64,000 nt of DNA from Sabethes cyaneus (taxonomy: Eukaryota > Arthropoda > Insecta > Diptera > Culicidae): assembly GCF_943734655.1 (NCBI RefSeq), contig NC_071354.1, positions 146,353,642 to 146,417,641 on the forward strand, in the 5' to 3' direction. The notes under the pieces are model-generated. The model did not search any database. It was not told the DNA's origin and worked only from the letters and a program-made list of their open reading frames with translations. Positions 34,860 through 45,300 of the stretch are shown piece by piece (the stretch's first letter is position 1; each line of letters opens with the position of its first letter). The position numbers and the translations under genes were made by a program.

Positions 34860-36835
34860 ACAATAAATAAAAAGTTAGTGTGATATTCACATGAATTGGC
34901 TTCGAGTAGCTTCATAGCACTTTGGTTGTCCTCATTGATGATGATTGGTACGTTGATTTCATTCCCTAAATCTTCAAACAGCTTTAGTATCTAGATCAGT
35001 TCCTTGCAGCTCTCAGCTAGTGCCACATATTCAGCTTCCAAGCTACTCAGCATAACACAGTTCTGTTTTCTTGAATACCATCCGACCATTCCACCGGCAT
35101 ACCGAAACAACCGGTCGTGGATTTCCAATCCTTTGAATCACCAGCCCAGTCAGCATCTTAAAAAATCTCCAGCTTTTATGTGTCCATTCCTAGTGCCAAT
35201 TCATAATCTATCGTTCCTTCTAGATACCAGAGTATACGCTTTGGTTCAACCCAATCGGTCTTTGTGGGACAGCTTGCTTTTCTTCCGAGAATAGATACTG
35301 CAGCAGCAATAGCAGGGCGAGTGTTTGTGGCTACATACGACAATCCACCAACTAGACTAGCAACAATCATCAGGTTGAGCAGCACATTTTCCTACTTTGC
35401 TAGTAGGTGGCCAGGATCGAGAGAAATCTTACTTGATTTCGTTTTCTAATCCAAATCTTGACAAAAGCTTCCGAATATACGTTGCTTGATTCAGTGAAAC
35501 GTAATCTTTGGTTTGAGTGACTTGAATCCACAGGAAGTTCGTAATATATCCTAATGACGTTACATTGAAATGACATGTCAATTCTGCAATGATACCATTG
35601 TACTCTTCTTCACAGCCACAAACTATCACAAAATCATCTACGTACACAGGGATGTAAGCCATTCTACCATCCGAGCATTTCACGTACATGGACGAATGAA
35701 ATCCTATTTTCTTGAGAGCGTCATCTAGTTTGTGGTTCCAGATTCGAGCAGCTTGTTCCAGTCTGTATAAACCTTTGCGAAGTCTGCAAACCATATTTTC
35801 TCCTTTCGCTTCGAATCCTAGTGGTAGACGCATGTACACTGTTTCTTGTAGTTCTCCATTCTTGTAGGCTGTCTTTACATCGGCATGTTTGATGAGCATT
35901 TTCTTTTTGACTGGCCACAGAGAAAAGCGTTCGAAAAGTAATCTGTTGGACTACCGGAGCAAAAACCTTATCATTGTCAACGCCGAATTTTTGTGTATAT
36001 TCTTGGGCAACTAATCGGACCTTAACCTTATAACGCACGACCCGTCCGTCCGTCTTCTTTTTAAATATTCAGCGACAGCCAACTGTTTTCTTACTAGCTG
36101 CAAGTGACTGCAGCTCATCTCCAATGGCTTGCTTCCACATTATCTTTTCCGAACCTTTGTAACTGGATGGCTCCCCCAGTTCTTGTTGAACAGCATTTCT
36201 AGCAGCATTGTAACGATGATGAGGGACTCCTTTAGTAGGCCGGCATGATTTCCTATGCGCATCAGCGAGTTCATGCTCCTCGTGAATCCCTGGTTGCTCC
36301 CCCTCGAACTCACGCTCTTCTAGAATTCTTTCATCTTCATAATAACTCGTCCAGATTATCGTCAAAATCGTCATCTTCTATGTTTTTGTGACATACTAGC
36401 TGTTCAGCCTCTTCTGATCTACTAGGGTATTCTAAATTCTTTACTGGCGGCAACTGGAATTACTTGACGTCCTTAGCTTCTTGTAGAATATCTGCGCTGG
36501 TTTGATATGTATTCAGGAAACGCGCAACTCTGCTTATGGTGATCTTGTTCGTTTTCACATCGATGAATCTCCACGCTTTGTGCTGCAGAGAGTATCCCAC
36601 GAAGATCATTTTCACTGGCTTAGGTTCTAGCTTCGTACGCTTAGAATCAGATACGCCAACGTATGCCTCCGAACCAAAAACTTGCAGGACTCTGACATCT
36701 GGTTTAAATCCATGCCAGCTCTTGAACGACGTTAAATCGGTTCCTTTGGTTGGCAACACATTCTGAATTGGTGGCTTCATCCCAATAACGATTGTGCACT
36801 CCAGCCTCCAGTAGTAAATATCGTGCCATCTCGAA
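34860..36835 (-). mobile_element. Ty1/copia LTR-retrotransposon remnant, antisense
   Basis: The minus strand, high to low: integrase C-terminal region (MARYLLLEAGVHN about 36830; VFGSEAYVGVSDSKRTK, FVGYSLQHKAWRF), linker, RT start (RYKVKVRLVAQEYTQKFGVD about 36030), HADVKTAYKNGEL (first RT Asp), VYVDDFVIVCG (YVDD box), TSLGYITNFLWIQV, then YVATNTRPAIA and RNase H (SSLEAEYVALAESCKEL, IIINEDNQSAMKLLEA about 34960). Gag, protease, integrase core and both LTRs are not seen. Frameshifted in at least four places, so dead. Confidence 0.88.
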
Positions 36836-37041
36836 GATATGCTGTGCGTAATCTCGGTTGGAGAGACGAAATGCCGGACTACCGATCTCTATGCTTACTA
36901 GTAGGAATCAACAGTCTCAGCGATCGAAGAATTTTGATAGATGTGTGTTTCTCAAAGACGTTGTCTCTGGAAAATACAGTGCACCATATTTGCAGTAGAA
37001 GTCCGAACGATTCGGCGATCAAAACTGGTAACAGAGACTTT
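36836..37041. other. Unassigned junction DNA
   Basis: Between the copia integrase end and the 37042 repeat; no frame in agreement with copia. Confidence 0.45.
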
Positions 37042-37268
37042 TTTGTTTTTCTTTTTCTTTGGGAAGGTTTTCGCAGAGAAGCGAATAACAGTAATATAAG
37101 CAGAACGCTCGCTGCCAATCGCATAGCAGCTTTCACATGTTTTCGTGTGCATTCGTATGCGTTCGTGTTTTCGTGGGAAAAAGTGACTCGCTACCGCCAG
37201 GTTCGCTAGTATCTGTAGAAAGTAGCATGTACGTGTTTGGATTTCTACTTCCACTTCTGTTCTGTGAT
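37042..37268 (-). repeat. Segment shared with 23805-24030 (inverted)
   Basis: Reverse complement of the internal part of the 23155-24328 element, including the AACCTGGCGGTAGCGAGTCA block. The terminal arms are absent here. Confidence 0.8.
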
Positions 37269-37781
37269 ATTTGTGCAGCCAGGTGACGTACTATGAAGGT
37301 AGAAACAACCTAAGAAGGGTGCTGTTCCCTTTCAGGACATCATCTGTGTGTAACGTGGTGTAGATTCAAACAAAACACATGTTCGGAAAAAGGACTGTTG
37401 TTTTACACATACACATTCCTTCAGTAATTTTCCAATCGTTTACACCAGCATATATGCGAAAAAATCAAACAATGACCTCGAATGTCCAATATCACACTTA
37501 AAGTTGTGTTACAACTACGCGGAGAAATTTTACATCCAGTAGCTTGCAGAAATGCCATTTTTCCGAATAATCTGATAAGTACATCGAGAGAATTGAAAAA
37601 GCCTTTTAAATAATTGATTTTTCCGACATAGTAGAATTATATCAAAAAATTATTTCTTAACATCTGTGTACAATCGACGTAGTCCACCGGTAAAAACGCA
37701 TACTTACCTTTTAGGTTTCGAACAGTAAGTTTTGTGATATTTTGATGCTGATTTCAAACAGTAATTAATTGTTGAGATAAA
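37269..37781. other. AT-rich spacer, nothing recognised
   Basis: No frame of note. Between this and 38952 lies the probable 3'UTR of the Psc-like gene. Confidence 0.5.
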
Positions 37782-37787
37782 TTTATT
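37782..37787 (-). terminator. Candidate poly(A) signal of the Psc-like gene
   Basis: The minus strand reads AATAAA here, about 1.17 kb downstream of the stop codon. Other A-rich stretches are near, so the real cleavage site is uncertain. Confidence 0.35.
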
Positions 37788-38952
37788 ACATTTTTATAAT
37801 GGATTTGTTTTTATATGTACATAGTTTACAAATTATTTCATATTCCTATATTCTTTCGGTGTGCTTTTAAAACATAAATTATCATTACATATCTAGTCTA
37901 TCTATTTGAGTTGTTCAGGACAAGCGTTTGAAAAATATAACAGAATGGAAACAAAAATAAATATAACAAAATGCCAGCTTCAACAAAGAGTTCTTTCCAT
38001 CCGTACTCTTAAACGTTACTATTTACAGATCCACTTACTTTAACATGCAAATAGGTATACACATCGCAATAAACAATATCGAACGTTATCATTGTCTTGT
38101 TACGTCTATTTAATAACATCACTTCGTCTTCGGATTCTTATTCGTACTAGGCATGTCACACTATGGTTTAAAAATGCCCAAGCAAGCCCCTGTTTCATTC
38201 CAACAAACGATGCACGTCTTCCAATCCAACCGAACAAACCGTGCTAGCTAGAGAACGAACGCACTGCTCCGGCGGCAGTGTAAACAAAGATAAATGCCCT
38301 TCACATACGTGTGCGATTACGAAGGCTCGGCAACGACTTAAATCGGACAAAAAACCAACAGCCAGCGACGAGAGAAGTGAAATTGCCTGCATTAGCTCGA
38401 CATTAACGAAGGCTAGAAAAAATACTGTTATTGTGTTTTTATCTCGTTTGCTCTTGCATGGCATTTCCCTCCGGAACCGTTTTGTGCACGAACGAGCAAT
38501 CAATCTATCGAAAACAGCCAAAGTAACGATTCTCTCAAAATACTGACGGTTTTTGGTCTCTCACATAGACCACCACACTTGGTTCGTCTTATTTACAGCA
38601 CCGGTCACAAACACTGAGACGTCTATTTACAGAGATATACTCTAAGCGTATACGAGTTGTATAGTTTTCTGTCTGCTTGCTTTGCCTTGGCGAGGCAAAC
38701 GCCAGCATGAGGTTTTAATTTTCGGAGAATATACGACCGAACCAATAATCCACTGACTAAATAATGGGTTAAAGATTTACTGCCGATATTTTCCCTCTGT
38801 TTCGCCTGCGTTCCGTGAGAGCCGCTCACTGCTGCTGCTAAAGGTCGTCAGCATTATTAATCGAATTAAGGAATATCTATCACAATTGTCGCTGTTGTCG
38901 GCGTCACCCGAGGCGACCAAGCCGCCGTCGTTGTGCCGCCTTTGACCAGACC
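37782..38952 (-). other. Probable 3'UTR of the Psc-like gene
   Basis: Follows the TGA directly with no splice signal evident. Open frames here (38195-38546, both strands) have no domain. The end is set only by the AATAAA at 37787-37782. Confidence 0.45.
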
Positions 38953-41900
38953 TCATTTTTCCAAACTGTTGTCACTACCGGCTCTTGCGATGCGAGATAA
39001 CTGCTGTAGGTACAGGGCTTGCATCAGGAGTGGATTCGGCTGCAGCCCCATCATCTGGGGCATCATCATGCCACTGTTGTTTAGCTTGGCCACCTCGCTG
39101 AGATAGTTGGCAACCTGGAGCTTCTGTGTGTTGCTTAGATTGTTGTTCATTAGCATATTCATGGCGTCCTTGGATTTATCAGCGGTTGTAGGTGACGCTA
39201 CTGCTGCGGAGTTTTGTGACGAGAGGTCCAACACATTTTGCTTGGGAGATTTTTGCGATGGTCTTCTTGGTTTGGATTCCATTTTCTTCGCCTGATTATA
39301 GTTTGCATTATCTTGGTTCATTTGAAGGCCGAACATGGGTCCCATTGCAGCCAACGCTGCGTGCGACGGAGTTGAGGACATCGCTGGTGGAGTTTTCGAT
39401 TTTGGCTGACCCGGTGATACTGACGGTTTGGGGACCGGAGGTGATAGGCTTTTACGATTTGGCGGAGGAATGGAAGGTGTACCAGTTGGTGGGAAAAAAG
39501 TTCCTGTCGGTTTCGGAGCGATGGGAACGTGTTTGGGGGCGATTGGTTTCGGAGGCGAAGGTGTTGGTCTTGAACTGGCATTAGTTTTGTTTATGAGATC
39601 TAACTCGGGATAGGAGTTCAGCTTCACAATGCCGTTGCTCAGTACGGTGGCATTTGGAAGTTTGAATGTGTTACTGTTAGGGGATGACGTCGGTGGTGTG
39701 AATACAGGCGAGAGTTGTTTTTCTGCCCTGGCGCCTGGTTTGTTCTTGCTCTTGGGTTCTTTTTCCACTCGAATTGATTGAATGAATTTTTGCTGGAACG
39801 ATGCATTGTCCGCCTCGAGACTAGAGCCCTTGCCCTCGCCATGAGTTTTGATTTTCTCTGACTTACCAGGGCTAGGGCTTTTTGCTGCTTTCTTGTTTGA
39901 GGAATCTGACTGGACCTTTGGAGGTGTTGTTCGCTCGGCTTCTGTGATTGAGATCTCAGGTAACTTCAGGATCTCGATGTAATTTTTATCCTCCTCGGGT
40001 AGGCTTTTGCGAGCCTTCTCTCTGGCTGCTTCATCCTCCTCGGTGGCCAGGGTGATGGAAAGCGATGATGGAATGTTGATTTGATTGAGTAACGATTGAA
40101 CCTTCGGTTGCTTCTCGGGTGGCTCTTGTTTGTTTTCCGGACTAGGACAAGCTCGCTTTCTCTCGTTTACTGGCTCTGCCTTGCGTTCGTGCACGCTTTG
40201 CGGTGGCGAACCATTGCTCGTCTTTCGATCGTTCAGCATATTTTGCAAAAAATTAGCATAAGCCAGCGGATTTGCATATTTATATTGTTTTGTCGAGATG
40301 TTGAAGTTCGGATTGTACTGCGGTGAATCTGGCGAGTAGCTCGGCGAGTTGGAATACGAAGGAATCGGCGTTCGGGAGCCGGCCGGAGCTTTGTTGGCAT
40401 TCATGAGTGCGTAATTTAAATAGTTCACGGGGCGATTTTGTTTCGTTCTCGGCTTAGGCATCGATGACAAAGCAGTTGGTACAGCGAAATTGCCATTATC
40501 AGATGGTGGACCGTAAACTTTAATATTTTTCTTAGCATTTTCCGGCTTTATTTGACTTATTTCCGTGTCCTTATTGGGGGAAATAATGGGAGGATTTTGC
40601 GCGGATCGCTTCATTTCTAGCAGTTTTTGTTTGTGGTTTTTCATATAGTCGACATCTTTCGGCAAAAGGGGAGGTAGCTTTTTAGCCGCCTGAATTGGTT
40701 TTGGGAACGAAGGCACAGCGGGTCGTTTCATAAGTTCCGAAGAAGGTTTGGGAGCAATCATCACAGGCTGAGCAGGCTTGGGAGCTGGGATGTTCGTGGT
40801 CGTCACTACTGGTGGAGGCAACGATGAAGGCGGTTTGAAGTCGAAAGGTTTTGTTTTGGGTTCTTGTTTGGGAGGACTTTTGACCGAAAGTTCGGACTTT
40901 ATCGGTAATGGTTGAGCAAGCACCACATTCTTCGTTGAAGGAGATGTTTCAAGCTCTTGTTTGACCACACGAATTGGAACCGAGGTTGGTGTGGGTGGTG
41001 GTGGCGTTGTTTTATTATTGACAGTGGACTTAATATTTTGCTGAACGGTTCTTTCTACGAGTGCCTTCATTTCGTCATCAGAGAGTTTTGGTTTCTTTGG
41101 AACAGAACGACCATTTAGGGAATCTTTGTTCTTGCGCTTGCCTTGTTTTGGTTCGTTGTTCGTAGACGATGATGAACTGGAAGATCCCGGTGAGCATGAG
41201 GGGGACCTTGATTGATTACCTTGAAGTGACTTGATTGGAGTCAACTCGAACGAATTAAGAAACTGAGATTTCTCATCCTCCAAACTTAGTTCGGCCTTCG
41301 GCTTTGGCGAGGATGTGGCGAATGATTGAGAAACTATTTTTAACGTAGACGTCGATAGTTCGGGACTTTTCTGATCTATTTTAAGCACTATAGAAGGATG
41401 CACTTTTTCAAGTTCTGAATTTCTCTTCGGCGACTTCACTTTCTTCACACTTTTATCCAATTTTTGCGCTTCTTTTTTCGCTTTTTTTAGCTCAGAGTCA
41501 TTAACACTTTGCTTATTGTTGTTCTTGAAATCACTTGCACCACTCAGTTCTACTTTGTATGGTGTCTTCCTACTGCTTTTCCCATCTTTCTTAACACTGA
41601 CTAGCCCATCTTTCACTTTTTCTATTTTAATTTTGAGATCACTGGATGATTTAATCTTATTAACACATTTTTCCTTATCCTCAGACTTCTTCTTTTTCAC
41701 TTTTTCAGACTTGTCCGATTTATGATGCTTGCTGCCGATTTCCGGCTGAGGACTTTGAAGGATACTAACATAGGTGTTTTTATTCATTTCTATTTTCAGC
41801 TTTATCGATTCATTTTTCTTCACCTTGGGTGGCTCGACAGGAGCGGCAGCTGGAGCACCAATTCCAGCACGCTCGCCACTGTTGCACCGATTCTCCTGCT

Positions 41901-42321
41901 GCGGTTTGCCCATTGCTATCACGTTAGGCTTTACATCCAGGATAGCTTCACTTACACTAGCAACGATATCAACCGGTGTTGGTCGGATTGCTGCACCAGT
42001 AGCAGTCGTTGCGGTTGTTGTCGTCATTGGCGTCATCACCGTTGGCGTTAGTGATGTTGCTATTGTCAAACTAGTGTCATCACCCAGTTTTCCCTCCCCA
42101 TCCGTCAGGCTCGGTTCCTCCCGTTTGATATCACTAGGTTTAATGAGAGCAACACTCTCACTGCCATCAATGTTGTCCTCTTCCTTGATGGTGGCCAGTG
42201 CACTGGTACTGCTCTGGCGACCGGTGGAAATGCTGGGGGATCTCCGCAAGGGCACCTCCGGTAGCTCGACCGATTTCATCTCATGAGTACGAATGCGGAA
42301 AAAGAATTCCATCGAATCGTT
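38953..42321 (-). CDS. Psc: Psc-like coding exon 5 (long disordered C-terminal tail)
   Basis: A 3369-nt terminal exon behind a ctttcttttgcag acceptor, reading NDSMEFFFRIRT (end of RAWUL) and then about 1100 residues to a TGA at 38955-38953. The tail has Thr runs near residue 310, Lys-rich blocks (KSDKSEKVKKKKSEDKEK), many PPxP stretches, a Tyr/Ser/Pro segment (SYSNSPSYSPDSPQYNP) and a C-terminal Met/Gln/Leu-rich helix. It is the equivalent of the chromatin-compacting region of fly Psc. No frameshift or stop interrupts it, so the gene is probably functional. Confidence 0.93.
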   Translation of the reverse strand, partial: NDSMEFFFRIRTHEMKSVELPEVPLRRSPSISTGRQSSTSALATIKEEDNIDGSESVALIKPSDIKREEPSLTDGEGKLGDDTSLTIATSLTPTVMTPMTTTTATTATGAAIRPTPVDIVASVSEAILDVKPNVIAMGKPQQENRCNSGERAGIGAPAAAPVEPPKVKKNESIKLKIEMNKNTYVSILQSPQPEIGSKHHKSDKSEKVKKKKSEDKEKCVNKIKSSSDLKIKIEKVKDGLVSVKKDGKSSRKTPYKVELSGASDFKNNNKQSVNDSELKKAKKEAQKLDKSVKKVKSPKRNSELEKVHPSIVLKIDQKSPELSTSTLKIVSQSFATSSPKPKAELSLEDEKSQFLNSFELTPIKSLQGNQSRSPSCSPGSSSSSSSTNNEPKQGKRKNKDSLNGRSVPKKPKLSDDEMKALVERTVQQNIKSTVNNKTTPPPPTPTSVPIRVVKQELETSPSTKNVVLAQPLPIKSELSVKSPPKQEPKTKPFDFKPPSSLPPPVVTTTNIPAPKPAQPVMIAPKPSSELMKRPAVPSFPKPIQAAKKLPPLLPKDVDYMKNHKQKLLEMKRSAQNPPIISPNKDTEISQIKPENAKKNIKVYGPPSDNGNFAVPTALSSMPKPRTKQNRPVNYLNYALMNANKAPAGSRTPIPSYSNSPSYSPDSPQYNPNFNISTKQYKYANPLAYANFLQNMLNDRKTSNGSPPQSVHERKAEPVNERKRACPSPENKQEPPEKQPKVQSLLNQINIPSSLSITLATEEDEAAREKARKSLPEEDKNYIEILKLPEISITEAERTTPPKVQSDSSNKKAAKSPSPGKSEKIKTHGEGKGSSLEADNASFQQKFIQSIRVEKEPKSKNKPGARAEKQLSPVFTPPTSSPNSNTFKLPNATVLSNGIVKLNSYPELDLINKTNASSRPTPSPPKPIAPKHVPIAPKPTGTFFPPTGTPSIPPPNRKSLSPPVPKPSVSPGQPKSKTPPAMSSTPSHAALAAMGPMFGLQMNQDNANYNQAKKMESKPRRPSQKSPKQNVLDLSSQNSAAVASPTTADKSKDAMNMLMNNNLSNTQKLQVANYLSEVAKLNNSGMMMPQMMGLQPNPLLMQALYLQQLSRIARAGSDNSLEK

Positions 42322-45300
42322 CTGCAAAAGAAAGTAAACGAAAGCAACGAAAAAGGATGATTAAATCGATCTTATTAAATTCTTGTGCAGAGGGAATTTT
42401 TTAGCATAGAGTCAGGAAAACAAACAGACACTTACTTTCTTCCAGGTGTAGATATATGCAACATCCATTAAGGTATAATGGTCCGGAAGGGTAATCGTTT
42501 GCACTTTGTACATGATTTCCACGTAGTACAGATGCGTAGGAATGTTGTACTTGTTGATGATGAATTTCTTCAGGCAAGCAATCCTTACCATCGCCGGACA
42601 CTGCAGATACTTGGGCCGCTTTAGCTCTTCGTTGTCGCCGGCAAGCTCCCTATAGAGACAAAAGAGAACCGAGAAAACGTAGTACGTTATTATTCCTGTT
42701 CGGTAGGGTTGCAAGCTGGGGGCACGTTGGAGTAGCAAATACCAACAGACGGCGTTGGTACGGTTTTGCTCGGCATCGGAATCGTTTCGGAAAACTTTGT
42801 CAAGGGGAAAATGTGCACGGTAGACGGGACATAATGACAGTGCCAGGGAAAGAAAGAGAGAGAGAGATAATTATCACGACCAAGCGGAAACTTTTAACGA
42901 ACAAATTGAACCAAGTGGAAGTGGAACCAAGTGGAAATAAATTATCGACGTAATTCATTAGAACGGAGAAGTGTTGATTAGGAGTTCAACAGGAAAAAGT
43001 TGGCTTGGTCCATGCTAAAAGGCATGCGGATTCTGGCAACGGAGAGTACTTAACAGTTTCCTCCCTTTAGTTGCGAAATCAGCGTAGAGACGACGAGAGC
43101 GATTGCGTTCTGTTTGGTAAAACTTCACGCGTAATTATTATTACGAAAATTAATTCTTTATTTGCGTTACTGGTGGTGGTACTTACTTGTCAGCGTACTC
43201 CAGCGATAGTTGAAACTCTTCGCTGGGACCGAAGATTAGATGCTCGGTGTCTTCGCCCCGCTGCTCCGGAGTGGCCAAGGCGGCCATTTCCGGATTTTGA
43301 CGGTAAAAAGCTCGCTTCCGGAGCAATTCCTTCTCGTACAACCCTGGAACCAGCTTGTATACGATAGCCTGCAGGGTAGCGTCCGGTCTGAAAGAAACAA
43401 AAAGAGAACTCATTTGTAGCGATGGGGGGTTGTCCAATTATAGAAACTAGAATTTTAGGGCGAGATCTGCGATAAAAGCAAGCGGAAACAAGTGGCATAA
43501 TGAGCGGTGCACGCAAAGCATATGTCGCCCCCGATCGGAATTCGTAAGTGTGTGCTCAGGAAGGAATAGATAATTGTCTTCAATTCTGTAGCACCTCATC
43601 GGATTGTCGGTGGTGCGTAAAGCGCATAAGTTTGAACCTCTGACGCTCGAATGTTAATTACATTTTATATTCAAGAGAAACTAGACCGCTTTGTGAGCGG
43701 TAGTCTCGACCCGCCGCGCCGCCGAGCAATGCTGCCGGTATACCGTAATGCATTGTTTATGATTCTACAGGCGACCTTTTGCTTGCTTCTCTCTCTGTTC
43801 AGTGTGCCGCCCCTCGTGCGGCCAGACCACCGCGCTTTGCACACCTCTCTGACTCGGGTTTCCTCCGTCTTCTACAACGAACGGTGGGATAGAGACCGAG
43901 CTGGGGTGCAACATTTCAACACAGACGAGCATATTGATGTCATGCGTTTTGGCGCTTTGCACGCATGCAGCTAATGTCATACCAAGGGAGTTGAATGCAG
44001 TCTACTTTTGCGGAACCGTTTCTTGTTTTTCTGCTTCCAACTGAACTATGCAGCCATTTCAAAATATAAAGTTTAAGAAACTGTATCAATTCAATTGTAT
44101 TTTTATTGTCAAATGTAAGAATACATTATCTACACATTATCAATACATTATCACTACACAAGGGCAGCTCATCATGCACGTCCTGCTACACGGTAAACCT
44201 TTGGCTGTAACAAGTAGATAATGCTCATGGATAACAACTGAAATATAATAACTTATTGGATATTGGATATTGGAGGTACGACACAATTGTATTTCGTCCG
44301 AGAGATTGCTGGTGAGATTGTTCTACTTTTACCTATATATACGCCATTCATATTATATATTTTGCTAAATCGTATATTGCTGGTTACACGAACACCTATG
44401 AGGATTGCGTGAGTTTTTGCGCATCTTCTTGCATTAGGTGTTCAACTAACGTACCCATTTCTACAATCGTAAGGACATGGCCAGGTGTATGGTGTGCTTA
44501 CGGGCACATCATATCAGCCACCCATGGTGTGTACGGTTGTCTATGCTATGCTATGCTATACTATGCTATGTAAGAATACATTATCTCTGATTTTACTAGC
44601 CACGAGTAGTTATAAAATGGTGAAATCAAAATAACAATAAGAGCCAGCAATGAAATTGAAACACTTAAAAGGAATAACAGTTATTGGGACAATTTGCAAT
44701 TTTAATTCGTTTTGTTTTGAAAAATTGTCACAAATTTTGAGAACCACAACAAATTTTCATTCATATTCGTGACGTGATTTTGGCAGCACGGTCATCAGTT
44801 TGCATTAGAGGGGTGGTGCGGCTGTCAAACTACATACATTGTCCAAGTCCCACTTATTGGTTTTGGTTTTGGCATTGAGACCTACTTAAAGGTTAATTCG
44901 TTTTAAAACGACTGAAACTAATTAGAAAGCAGTTAAACACAGCCTTTTAGTTATAATTTATCTATTATTAGTTATTTTCGATATGCTGGCTGGTTCCAAA
45001 TTGTCGCCTTCCATGGATGTTTAGTCCGCAAAATATTGAAAATTCCATTCGTAAATTCGTTCTTTTCAAATTTTATTTCCTGTAGAATTGTAAAAATTAG
45101 ATCAAATCCCTTCAGCTTTTGTAACAAATTTGCAGGAAGTGAAATCACTTCAAAATTGCATCAGTAAGTATGTACTAGTAATTTTAATTCACGGCTCCTT
45201 GTTTATGTATTTTACACACTCTTAAATGAGTTTACTCGTAAATTGGTTGAATTTAGCTAAAACTTTGTTAAAACTACTCAAAATGCCCTTAAAGTGTACA

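Noticed and set aside
39192..42286. Several + strand open frames opposite the last Psc exon
   Set aside because: Shadows of the real minus-strand coding exon; Ser/Pro/Lys-rich coding gives long antisense frames.
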